Assembly (NCBI GenBank): GCA_910589085.1
Contig: CAJUSG010000003.1
Location: 53,853 to 100,632 of the forward strand
Direction of reading: 5' to 3'
Origin: an uncultured Oscillospiraceae bacterium
Lineage (GTDB): Bacteria > Bacillota > Clostridia > Oscillospirales > Oscillospiraceae
DNA: 46,780 nt
The notes under the pieces were generated by a model, which worked only from the letters and a program-made list of their open reading frames with translations, did no database searches and was not told the origin of the DNA. Shown in pieces: positions 8,410-14,618 of this stretch. The stretch's first letter is position 1. Each line of letters opens with the position of its first letter. The position numbers and the translations under genes were made by a program.

Positions 8410-9183
8410 TCATAGGATTTCGAAATGCTCCAGGGCGGTGAGGATACCGTCCTCATCCACCGTGCCGGTGACATAGTCGGCCTGCTCCTGGACGGAGTTG
8501 TGGGCGGAACCCATGGCCACCCCGATCCCGGCGTGGCGGAGCATGGTAAGATCGTTCTCTCCGTCACCAAAGGCCATGGACTCCTCCAGAGGGATATGGA
8601 AATAGTCCAAGATGGCGTCCATGCCGAGGTCCTTGCCGCCGGCGGCGGGGATCACGTCCAGGAAGCTGGGGTGCCAGCGGGTGGCCTTCAGGTGGGGAGC
8701 CCGGTCCAGCAGCAGATGCTCGTTGTCCCGGTCCAAAAAGGCCAGGGCCTGATACAGCTCCCCGTCCAGCGCCCGGGCGGGGTCGCTGACCGGGGGAAGC
8801 GGCAGATCCAGCTCCCGCATCAAGGCCAGGGTGGGCTGGTCGGCGTAGTTGATATAGGTCTCCTGCCCCTCCAGGAAAATACAGGAGAAAGCGTTGGAGC
8901 GGGCGGCCTCCACCAGCTCCGCCGTCGCGGCCCGGTCCATGGGGTTGCGGCGGACCACCTGATGGCCGCAGAAGCAGTATTGTCCGCTGAGGGTGACGTA
9001 TCCGTCGAAGGGGAAGACGCTATTGATGTAGGACATCATGCTCCTGTGCCGCCCGGTGGCGATAAACAGCTTGATCCCCTTCTCCCGCAGGCGGTGGAGG
9101 GCGTTCAGCACAGCGGGGGAGACGCGATGGGTGGCAAAGCTGACCAGAGTGCCGTCGATATCGAAAAAAATTGCTTTTATCAT
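8410..9183 (-). CDS. Cof-type HAD hydrolase
   Basis: This is a 257-residue phosphatase of the haloacid dehalogenase superfamily, type IIB (Cof/YidA group). Motif I is FFDIDGTL with nucleophile D8 and acid/base D10. Motif II is FIATGRH, and the C-terminal metal motif is GDGENDLTML. The cap domain lies between motif II and the C-terminal core. These enzymes dephosphorylate sugar phosphates, flavin or pyridoxal phosphates; the substrate cannot be assigned here. It is apparently monocistronic, with GGAGG 9-10 bases before the start on the minus strand. Confidence 0.9.
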   Translation of the reverse strand: MIKAIFFDIDGTLVSFATHRVSPAVLNALHRLREKGIKLFIATGRHRSMMSYINSVFPFDGYVTLSGQYCFCGHQVVRRNPMDRAATAELVEAARSNAFSCIFLEGQETYINYADQPTLALMRELDLPLPPVSDPARALDGELYQALAFLDRDNEHLLLDRAPHLKATRWHPSFLDVIPAAGGKDLGMDAILDYFHIPLEESMAFGDGENDLTMLRHAGIGVAMGSAHNSVQEQADYVTGTVDEDGILTALEHFEIL

Positions 9184-9264
9184 GGAACAAGGCCTCCAGG
9201 TAAAATTATAGTTCTATTGTACTCCCGCGGGCGGTCTTTTTCTATGTGCGAAATGGACGATTTT

Positions 9265-9295
9265 GTCATAAAGGCCGCCTCTCAATCCATATGAT
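9265..9295 (+). promoter_or_regulatory. Candidate sporulation (sigma-E-like) promoter of yabP
   Basis: GTCATAAA (9265-9272) and CATATGAT (9288-9295) are separated by 15 bp. This resembles the mother-cell sigma-E pattern of an ATA-containing -35 and a CATACAnT -10. In Bacillus subtilis yabP and yabQ are known sigma-E genes. The -10 match is incomplete. Confidence 0.45.
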
Positions 9296-9316
9296 AGAGC
9301 GAAAGGGGGAAAATCT

Positions 9317-9607
9317 ATGGCATTTGAGGACAACCGGGCCCGTCCGGCTATGAGCCACCATGTGATTCTGGAGGAGCGGGAACAGCTGGTAATCTCCGGT
9401 GTGGAGGAGGTGGAGAGCTTTGATGAGAGCACCATTTTTCTTACTACCGCGCAGGGCTGTCTGGAGATCCAGGGGGAGGAGCTGCACATCGAGAAGCTGT
9501 CCCTGGACGGCGGCGACCTGAAGGTGGAGGGCCGGGTGAACGCCCTGATCTATGGGGAAGAGCGCCGGGAGCGGGGCGGTCTGCTCTCCCGTCTGCTGGG
9601 CGGATGA
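9317..9607 (+). CDS. yabP: Sporulation protein YabP
   Basis: This 96-residue protein of the YabP family is needed with YabQ for spore cortex or coat formation in Bacillus subtilis. The opening HHVILEEREQLVISGVEEVESFDES and the later GCLEIQGEELHIEKL match the family pattern of short beta-strands. AAGGGGGA stands upstream of the ATG. The stop overlaps the yabQ start (ATGA at 9604-9607), giving translational coupling, and ftsB/divIC and yabR follow as in Bacillus. Confidence 0.93.
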   Translation: MAFEDNRARPAMSHHVILEEREQLVISGVEEVESFDESTIFLTTAQGCLEIQGEELHIEKLSLDGGDLKVEGRVNALIYGEERRERGGLLSRLLGG

Positions 9608-10296
9608 CGGTGGATGTGGCCCAGCAGAGCCGGGCTCTGTGTCAGGCTCTGCTGCTGGGCGGGGCCATGGGGGTGACCTACGACCTGTTCCGGGTCCTGC
9701 GGGTGCGGGTCAGGGTCCCGCTGCTGGGGCCTCTGCTGGATCTGCTGTTCTGGCTGGCCGCTACGGCGGCCCTGTTCGTCTGGTCTCAGACGGCCTGGGG
9801 CGGTCAGATCAGACTGTATGGGGCCGCGTTCTGTCTGGTGGGAGGAGGGGTCTATTTTTGGGCGGTGAGCCCGTGGCTGCTGAGACTGGGGTATCTGTGC
9901 GCCGATCTGGTGGAGGCCGTTTTAGGCATTTTGACCTTCCCGCTGGGGCTGGCAAAATGTTTTTTGAAAAAAATCAGAAAAATTGTAAAAAACATCTTCC
10001 TTTCCGGGACGAAATGGTATAGAATGAAAGACATACCGGGGCGGCTGGATACCGCCGCCCGCCGCAGGGACCTTCGGGAGAGAGGAGAGTGTGACCATGG
10101 AATTCAAACGGGCCGGTTTTTTGACAAAAATTGTAGTTTTGGCGCTGCTGATCTATATGGCCACCGCCCTTCTGGACCTGCGGGGGAAAATCCAGGAGGT
10201 TCAGGTCCAGCGGGACGAACTGGCCCAACAGGTGACCGACCAGCAGCTGGAAAACCGAAGGCTGGCCGACGCCATCGCAAACAGCGACGACCCTGA
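9604..10296 (+). CDS. yabQ: Spore cortex biosynthesis protein YabQ, with anomalous C-terminal extension
   Basis: YabQ is a membrane protein required for cortex formation. Residues 1-130 contain the family features: GAMGVTYDLFRVLR near the N-terminus and hydrophobic segments about 45-65, 75-95 and 100-118, then a basic tail KKIRKIVKN. After about residue 140 the frame runs on through the upstream region of ftsB and about 200 bp into ftsB itself in another frame. Residues of roughly 160-230 are therefore an out-of-frame translation of ftsB, rich in Arg, Gly and Pro. The real protein probably ends earlier, through a lost stop or a frameshift near the A-rich tract at 9961-9995, where another frame stops at 10022. 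Confidence 0.75.
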   Translation: MTVDVAQQSRALCQALLLGGAMGVTYDLFRVLRVRVRVPLLGPLLDLLFWLAATAALFVWSQTAWGGQIRLYGAAFCLVGGGVYFWAVSPWLLRLGYLCADLVEAVLGILTFPLGLAKCFLKKIRKIVKNIFLSGTKWYRMKDIPGRLDTAARRRDLRERGECDHGIQTGRFFDKNCSFGAADLYGHRPSGPAGENPGGSGPAGRTGPTGDRPAAGKPKAGRRHRKQRRP

Positions 10297-10372
10297 GGTG
10301 CAGGAGCGGGTAGCCCGGGACCGGGGCTATGTGGAACAGCGGGAGACCCTGTTCATCGACGTCGCAAACTGA
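10097..10372 (+). CDS. FtsB/DivIC-family septum formation initiator
   Basis: This is a 91-residue bitopic membrane protein. It has a short cytoplasmic N-terminus, one transmembrane helix (about 10-28) and then a coiled coil (about 30-70) rich in Glu, Gln and Leu (VQVQRDELAQQVTDQQ). The C-terminal segment EVQERVARDRGYVEQRET matches the DivIC family. It would join the FtsL/FtsQ (DivIB) complex at the septum. The ATG at 10097 is chosen with AGGAG at 10083-10087; an in-frame GTG at 10091 is possible but very close to that SD. It overlaps the long yabQ frame, and its place before yabR matches Bacillus gene order. Confidence 0.85.
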   Translation: MEFKRAGFLTKIVVLALLIYMATALLDLRGKIQEVQVQRDELAQQVTDQQLENRRLADAIANSDDPEVQERVARDRGYVEQRETLFIDVAN

Positions 10373-10427
10373 CAGCCAGACATGTGTGTGAAGTTCCAAG
10401 ATTTACGAGGGAGGATTTTTCGGGCCA

Positions 10428-10901
10428 ATGGAGTTAGGTGTAGGAGCCATCGTGGATGGCAAAGTAACGGGAATCACAAAGTTCGGGGCCTTCGTGGCTC
10501 TGCCGGAGGGAAAATCGGGACTGGTCCATATTTCAGAAATTGCCTATTCCTATGTGAATGAGGTAAGCGATCACCTGCACGAGGGGCAGGAGGTCAAGGT
10601 GAAGATTATTGGTATTGACCAGTCCAACCGGATCAACCTGTCCATCAAGCAGGTGGAGCCCCCGCCCCAGCGCACCCCCAGGCAGGGGGCAGGACAGCGT
10701 CAGAGCGGAGGGGGAGGACGTCCGCCCCGGCAGGGCGGCGGCTCTTCACGCCCCATGGGCTTTGTCCATCAGGCCCCCAAGGAGCCAACCGACTTCGAGG
10801 ACCGGCTGAAGCAGTTTATGCAGTCCTCCGACAGCAAGCTGTCCGAGCTGCGGTACATTGAGAAGAAGGGCGGAAACCGCCGGGGCGGCGGCCGCCGGTA
10901 G
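10428..10901 (+). CDS. yabR: S1 RNA-binding domain protein YabR
   Basis: This 157-residue protein has a single S1 domain at about residues 3-75 (GAIVDGKVTGITKFGAFVAL, then GLVHISEIA and RINLSIKQ). A low-complexity linker rich in Pro, Gln, Gly and Arg follows, and the end GGNRRGGGRR is RGG-like. It is likely an RNA-binding or ribosome-associated protein. Its position after yabP-yabQ-divIC is the conserved Firmicutes arrangement and supports the yabR name. A strong hairpin terminator follows 17 bases after the stop. Confidence 0.9.
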   Translation: MELGVGAIVDGKVTGITKFGAFVALPEGKSGLVHISEIAYSYVNEVSDHLHEGQEVKVKIIGIDQSNRINLSIKQVEPPPQRTPRQGAGQRQSGGGGRPPRQGGGSSRPMGFVHQAPKEPTDFEDRLKQFMQSSDSKLSELRYIEKKGGNRRGGGRR

Positions 10902-10918
10902 GTTTGTGCCTGTTTTGC

Positions 10919-10946
10919 GGGGCCGTCGGCAGACGGCCCCCTTTTT
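10919..10946 (+). terminator. Terminator after yabR
   Basis: GGGGCCGTC (10919-10927) pairs with GACGGCCCC (10932-10940) and is followed by CTTTTT. It closes the yabP-yabQ-ftsB-yabR transcript. Confidence 0.85.
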
Positions 10947-10968
10947 CGGAGATATGGTCTACTTCGTA

Positions 10969-11092
10969 TGTTTTGCTTTGTAAAACGCAATCCTCCGCCC
11001 CAGCTTGCGGACTGGGGCACCTCCTTTCACTGCGCAGCCGTTGGCGGCTTTGCCGCCTTACGGATGCGGCGTCCCCCTTGCGGGGAAAAGGG
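10969..11092. repeat. Composite palindromic repeat, copy A
   Basis: This chain of hairpins fills most of the 10902-11257 gap. The parts in order are TACTTCGTATG with a TTTTGC/GTAAAA dyad, a 40-bp block at 10988-11027, and a 62-bp block at 11030-11091. The 62-bp block is identical to 25677-25738. The 40-bp block is the reverse complement of 25521-25560 with three differences. No protein-coding gene is supported here. Confidence 0.88.
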
Positions 11093-11177
11093 GGCTTATG
11101 GAGGTGTTCTCCTGGGGCTGACAATAAGAAAAGACGCCCCTTCTGGGGCGCCCATGTGCGGGGAGAGACAAAGCATA

Positions 11178-11207
11178 TTGGTCGAGCTGGGACAAGTCTA
11201 CCATAAT
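11178..11207 (+). promoter_or_regulatory. Candidate promoter of the SF0329-like gene
   Basis: TTGGTC (11178-11183) and CATAAT (11202-11207) are 18 bp apart. The -10 sits inside a hairpin formed by GAGCTGGGA (11184-11192) and TCCCAGCTC (11209-11217). Confidence 0.45.
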
Positions 11208-11257
11208 TTCCCAGCTCCGTCAATGGGAAGTTTTGTCGGGTTTTGGAGGATTGGCTT

Positions 11258-11761
11258 ATGTCCACCTGGAGCAGTACAAGAAAAAAGCTGGAAGAGGACT
11301 ATCTCTGCCCCGCCCTGCGGGGGAGGGTGCGGTACTTTGCCACTACTTACAGCAAATGCCCCGACCATGGGGGCCGGGCGGCCATCCTGGTGGACGGGGT
11401 GGAGGTATTGAAAAGCAGCTATTATGAGTACGCCCCCGCCTTTTGGAAGCTCCAGAGCGAGCTGCGCCGGTTGGAGGAGGCTGATTGGCGTGAGGCCGCT
11501 CCAAAAGCCGGACAGACGGTTTTAGAGGACGGCCTGTTCGACCAACGGGACTTCTATGCCGCCTTTCAGGAGCTTGACAACCAGAGTGTCGAGGCCAGCC
11601 TGGCCAGTGGGAACCCCATCGTCCGCATTTTCGCCCTGCTGGACCGCCGGCTGGGCAAGCGGCGGCTGGCGGCGCTGGAGGAGACCATGGAACAGGAGCT
11701 GGACTGGGTCCGCCCCTTCTATTTCCTGCGCATGGAGGCGGAGGGCGTGACATTAAAATGA
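11258..11761 (+). CDS. SF0329-like hypothetical protein
   Basis: This 167-residue soluble protein starts at ATG 11258, with GGAGG 7-8 bases upstream. The N-terminal segment LCPALRGRVRYFATTYSK followed by GRAAILVDGVEVL resembles the SF0329 family of uncharacterised proteins found in many gut Firmicutes and enterobacteria. No catalytic motif is visible and the function is unknown. Its stop overlaps the start of the next gene (ATGA at 11758-11761). It lies directly after a composite repeat and is likely accessory. Confidence 0.7.
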   Translation: MSTWSSTRKKLEEDYLCPALRGRVRYFATTYSKCPDHGGRAAILVDGVEVLKSSYYEYAPAFWKLQSELRRLEEADWREAAPKAGQTVLEDGLFDQRDFYAAFQELDNQSVEASLASGNPIVRIFALLDRRLGKRRLAALEETMEQELDWVRPFYFLRMEAEGVTLK

Positions 11762-12201
11762 AAAAAATACTGGTTATCATTGTTTTAACTGCGGCGATTA
11801 TTTTTTTATCTGTTTTGGCCGCTGCGCCAATTGTAAATGATACTATAGCGAAAAAAGCGGCAAATGAGCTTGCACAGTTTCCCCTCCCAAATAACACGGA
11901 ATTGATTGAGTCTATATATAAAGCAGGAAAATTAGTTGGAAATGGCAACGGAATGCAATATTTTGGAGCAATTCTAATTAAAAGCGAACTTTCTTTAGAG
12001 GAAGTGAAAGAATACTATTCAGAATTTGCAGACAGTGAATGGAAATGTATAGTTGAAAATCAGACGAATATGGATATAGGGATGATTGAGCACACAAAGT
12101 TATCATTTAAAGCAGATATAGAAGGAAATGATTATTATATTGTCTATTCATGGGGAAATAATAACACTATTTTTCACGAGTTAGATATAAGGGGTCATTG
12201 A
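11758..12201 (+). CDS. AT-rich hypothetical exported or membrane-anchored protein
   Basis: This 147-residue protein has an N-terminal hydrophobic segment (about 4-24) preceded by Lys residues, consistent with a signal anchor. The mature part contains AGKLVGNGNGMQYFGAILIKS and SLEEVKEYYSEF, stretches I associate with a small uncharacterised family in Clostridia. Base composition and codon use (AAA, ATA, TTA, AAT) are far more AT-rich than any neighbour, which suggests recent acquisition. It overlaps the previous gene by ATGA, so it is translated with it despite the compositional break. Function unknown. Confidence 0.75.
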   Translation: MKKILVIIVLTAAIIFLSVLAAAPIVNDTIAKKAANELAQFPLPNNTELIESIYKAGKLVGNGNGMQYFGAILIKSELSLEEVKEYYSEFADSEWKCIVENQTNMDIGMIEHTKLSFKADIEGNDYYIVYSWGNNNTIFHELDIRGH

Positions 12202-12225
12202 TTCCAGTTTGTAAGGAGAACGTTT

Positions 12226-13380
12226 ATGCTGATTATCAACGGCGCCGTCCACACCATGGACGGCCCCATCATTGAAAAGGGCTATGTGGCCGTGTCCGGG
12301 AGCACAATTGCGGCGGTGGGCCCCATGGAGGACTGCCCCAAAAGCTGGGAGGGGGAAGTTATCGACGCTCAGGGCGGGCACATCTGCCCCGGTTTTATCG
12401 ACGCCCACTGCCACTTGGGGATGTTCGGTGACGCCCTGGGCTTCGAGAGCGACGACGGCAACGAGGAGACCGACCCCTGCACCCCCCACCTCCGGGCCAT
12501 CGACGCGGTAAACCCCCTGGACCGCTGCTTCGCTGAGGCCCGGGCGGCGGGGGTGACCACCGTCCTCACCGGGCCGGGCTCGGCCAACCCGGTGAGCGGT
12601 CAGTTCGCCGCCCTCAAGACGGACGGCCGCTGGGTGGATGCCATGGTGATGAAGGCGCCCGCCGCCATGAAGATAGCCCTGGGGGAGAACCCCAAGCAGG
12701 TCTACCACGACCGGGACGAGACCCCTGTGACCCGCATGGCCACCGCCGCCATCATCCGGGAGAATCTGCGCAAGGCGGTGGAGTACGGTGAGAAGCTGGA
12801 CAAGGCCGCCTCCGACGAGGAGGCCGATCCGCCCGACTACGATGCCAAACTGGAGGCTCTTCTTCCCGTGGTGCGGGGGGAGCTGCCCGTACACATCCAC
12901 GCCCACCGGGCGGACGATATCGCCACCGGGGTGCGGATTGCCAGGGAGTTTGGGCTGCGCTGTGTGATTGTCCACGGCACCGAGGGCCATCTGATTCCCG
13001 AACTGCTGCTTCAGGCAGAGGTGCCCGTTATTACCGGGCCGGCCCTGGGGGACCGGTCCAAGCCGGAGCTGGCCAACATGACCCTGGAGAATCCGGCGAT
13101 TCTCCAGCGGGCGGGGGTGCCCGTGGCCATCTGCACGGACCACCCGGAGGTGCCCATCCAGTATCTGCCTCTGTGCGCCGCCCTGGCGGTGAAGGGGGGG
13201 CTGGAGGCGGAGGCTGCGCTGGCCGCCATCACCGTCAATGCGGCCAGAATTGCCGGGCTGGATGGGATACTGGGCTCCCTTGTCCCCGGCAAGGAGGCGG
13301 ATATTGTGGTCACCAGCGGGCATCCGCTGGAGTTGCTGGGACAGGTCCGGGCCGTTTTGATTGGTGGGAGAAGAATTTAG
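12226..13380 (+). CDS. Amidohydrolase, imidazolonepropionase-like
   Basis: This 384-residue metal-dependent hydrolase belongs to the amidohydrolase superfamily (COG1228 group). It has an N-terminal small beta domain, then H61-x-H63 (FIDAHCHLG), K143 (VMKAP), H223/H225/H227 (HIHAHRADD), H250 (VHGTEGH) and D305 (CTDHPEV). This is the complete metal and catalytic set of the fold. The C-terminal segment LGSLVPGKEADIVV is also typical. The substrate is unknown; no histidine-degradation genes are nearby, so hutI is not claimed. It starts shortly after the AT-rich gene with AAGGAG upstream. Confidence 0.87.
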   Translation: MLIINGAVHTMDGPIIEKGYVAVSGSTIAAVGPMEDCPKSWEGEVIDAQGGHICPGFIDAHCHLGMFGDALGFESDDGNEETDPCTPHLRAIDAVNPLDRCFAEARAAGVTTVLTGPGSANPVSGQFAALKTDGRWVDAMVMKAPAAMKIALGENPKQVYHDRDETPVTRMATAAIIRENLRKAVEYGEKLDKAASDEEADPPDYDAKLEALLPVVRGELPVHIHAHRADDIATGVRIAREFGLRCVIVHGTEGHLIPELLLQAEVPVITGPALGDRSKPELANMTLENPAILQRAGVPVAICTDHPEVPIQYLPLCAALAVKGGLEAEAALAAITVNAARIAGLDGILGSLVPGKEADIVVTSGHPLELLGQVRAVLIGGRRI

Positions 13381-13399
13381 AAAATATTGACAAAAACCA

Positions 13400-13428
13400 T
13401 TGGACTTTTTTGTTCCTTGTGGTATAAT
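13400..13428 (+). promoter_or_regulatory. hpf promoter
   Basis: TTGGAC (13400-13405), 17 bp spacer, TATAAT (13423-13428). A TTGACA at 13387-13392 lies too far upstream (30 bp) to pair with this -10. Confidence 0.75.
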
Positions 13429-13493
13429 AGAGATAATCGGAGGGGGTACTCCCGCCGGTCTATACCAGCCCTCTGGGCGAAAGGAGCGATCTT

Positions 13494-14045
13494 ATGAAAT
13501 TGATCTTAACGGACAAAAAGGTAAACCTGCCGGACGCGATCCACAAATATGCGGAAAAAAAGGTGGGCAAGCTGGACCGTTTCTTTAAGGAGGATGCCAC
13601 CGCCTCAATCACATTCAGCGTGGAGAAGGAGCGGAACAACAAGGTAGAGATTACCATCCGCTCCAGCGGAACCATCTTCCGGGTGTCGGAGAGCACCTCT
13701 GATATGCACGCCTCCATCGACGCGGCGGTAACCACTCTGGAGCGCCAGATTCGCAAGAACAAGACCCGTCTGGAGAAGCGGCTGCGCCAGGGCGCGTTTG
13801 AGCGGGCGCTGGACGTGAGCGAGGTCTCTACCTTTGCCCCCGACGAGCCGGAGGAGGGCGAGTACCGCATTGTCCGCAGCAAGACCTTCTCCCTCAAGCC
13901 CATGACCCGGGACGAGGCGATCCTGCAAATGAACCTGCTGGAGCACAATTTCTTCGCCTTCCGGGATGAGGAGGCCGACGGCGCTTTCGCTGTGGTCTAC
14001 CGCAGGAATGGCGGAGACTATGGCCTGATTGAGGACGAACAGTAA
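13494..14045 (+). CDS. hpf: Ribosome hibernation promoting factor, long form
   Basis: This 183-residue protein causes 100S ribosome dimers in stationary phase. The N-terminal HPF/YfiA fold (about 1-100) includes LPDAIHKYAEKKVGKLDRFF and the C-terminal dimerisation domain (about 125-180) includes VRSKTFSLKPMTRDEAILQMNLLEHNFF split over two strands. The length is that of the long HPF of Firmicutes rather than the short enterobacterial forms. AAGGAG (13481-13486) lies 7 bases before the ATG and a clear promoter stands upstream. Confidence 0.95.
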   Translation: MKLILTDKKVNLPDAIHKYAEKKVGKLDRFFKEDATASITFSVEKERNNKVEITIRSSGTIFRVSESTSDMHASIDAAVTTLERQIRKNKTRLEKRLRQGAFERALDVSEVSTFAPDEPEEGEYRIVRSKTFSLKPMTRDEAILQMNLLEHNFFAFRDEEADGAFAVVYRRNGGDYGLIEDEQ

Positions 14046-14054
14046 GGATATAAT

Positions 14055-14081
14055 TAAGGAGGGGGTTATTCCCCCTCCTTA
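14055..14081. terminator. Hairpin between hpf and the convergent small gene
   Basis: A perfect 11-bp stem (TAAGGAGGGGG / CCCCCTCCTTA) with a 5-base loop. It follows hpf by 9 bases and holds the stop region of the converging small gene at 14066. The T tract is weak on both sides. Confidence 0.6.
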
Positions 14082-14209
14082 CATTTATGTTCAGATTCTG
14101 AAGTGGTGAGATACAGCTCCTCACAGGCCCGCTGAGCGGTGACCAGACAGTTGATGGCGTCTTCTGTGGCGGCAATCAGGGTCAGATACATTTTTTGATA
14201 GTCTGGCAT
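14066..14209 (-). CDS. Small hypothetical protein divergent from XRE regulator 1
   Basis: This 47-residue protein starts at ATG 14209, with GGGAG 8 bases upstream; an in-frame ATG at 14215 is too close to that SD. It is mostly helical in appearance (QKMYLTLIAATEDAINCLV then QRACEELYL) and ends in a charged tail. It resembles small accessory proteins found beside XRE regulators in Clostridia, but no function is known. A near-consensus promoter with an operator inside its spacer drives it, so the XRE protein encoded divergently probably represses it. Confidence 0.6.
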   Translation of the reverse strand: MPDYQKMYLTLIAATEDAINCLVTAQRACEELYLTTSESEHKCKEGE

Positions 14210-14228
14210 ATTCATCACTCCCGCTACT

Positions 14229-14257
14229 ATTTTAGGACAAATAGTCCAATATGTCAA
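14229..14257 (-). promoter_or_regulatory. Promoter of the small divergent gene (module 1)
   Basis: On the minus strand TTGACA (14252-14257) and TAAAAT (14229-14234) are separated by exactly 17 bp. Operator 1 (14235-14247) lies wholly inside the spacer. Confidence 0.75.
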
Positions 14258-14273
14258 TAGGACGATATGTCCT
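14234..14273. promoter_or_regulatory. Paired operators of XRE module 1
   Basis: Two dyads of the form AGGAC-N5-GTCCW lie at 14234-14248 and 14259-14273, with centres 25 bp apart. The first is inside the promoter of the small gene and the second is just upstream of the likely xre start region. They are probable binding sites of the adjacent XRE protein. Confidence 0.65.
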
Positions 14274-14299
14274 GAGATATATTAATACCGGTGATATAA

Positions 14300-14515
14300 A
14301 TGCAGCTGAGGATCCGGGATTTAAGGGAGGATGCCGACCTGACGCAGAGTGAAGTTGCGCAATACCTGATGTGCGACCAGTCGCTGTACTCCAAATATGA
14401 GCGGGGAGAACGGGCGCTTCCCTTGGATGCCGCAATAAAATTGGCGCAATTCTATGAGACGAGTGTTGACTATCTGGTGGGGCTGACCAATGTGACAAAG
14501 CCATACGCCAGATGA
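14300..14515 (+). CDS. XRE-family transcriptional regulator 1
   Basis: This 71-residue protein is essentially a single HTH_3 domain: LRIRDLREDADLTQSEVAQYL contains the first helices, DQSLYSKYERGER the recognition region, and FYETSVDYLVGLT the typical end. It is a probable dimeric repressor binding the two dyads between it and the divergent small gene. There is no additional ligand or toxin domain. A likely promoter for the gene itself is not clear. It was probably inserted with its partner between hpf and birA. Confidence 0.85.
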   Translation: MQLRIRDLREDADLTQSEVAQYLMCDQSLYSKYERGERALPLDAAIKLAQFYETSVDYLVGLTNVTKPYAR

Positions 14516-14564
14516 TTCAAGTGCCGGCATCGGATTTTTGTCAGTTAAACGTGAAAGTTCCCGA

Positions 14565-14593
14565 TTGACGTTTTTTTGCTGATTCTCTATAAT
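14565..14593 (+). promoter_or_regulatory. birA promoter
   Basis: TTGACG (14565-14570), 17 bp spacer, TATAAT (14588-14593). No BirA-type operator (GTTAAC dyads) was seen around it. Confidence 0.8.
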
Positions 14594-14618
14594 GTAGATA
14601 GAAAAAGGAGGTAACGCC

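Noticed and set aside
10969..11092. CRISPR array
   Set aside because: The hairpins are different from each other and not evenly spaced; no cas genes are present.
10904..11411. Small frames across the gap after yabR
   Set aside because: They cover a terminator and a composite repeat and share no family pattern; the repeat explains the open frame.
12226..13380. Calling the amidohydrolase HutI
   Set aside because: No other histidine-degradation gene is close and the sequence fits several COG1228 members equally well.
13387..13428. TTGACA at 13387 as the -35 of the hpf promoter
   Set aside because: The distance to TATAAT is 30 bp; TTGGAC at 13400 gives the normal 17 bp.
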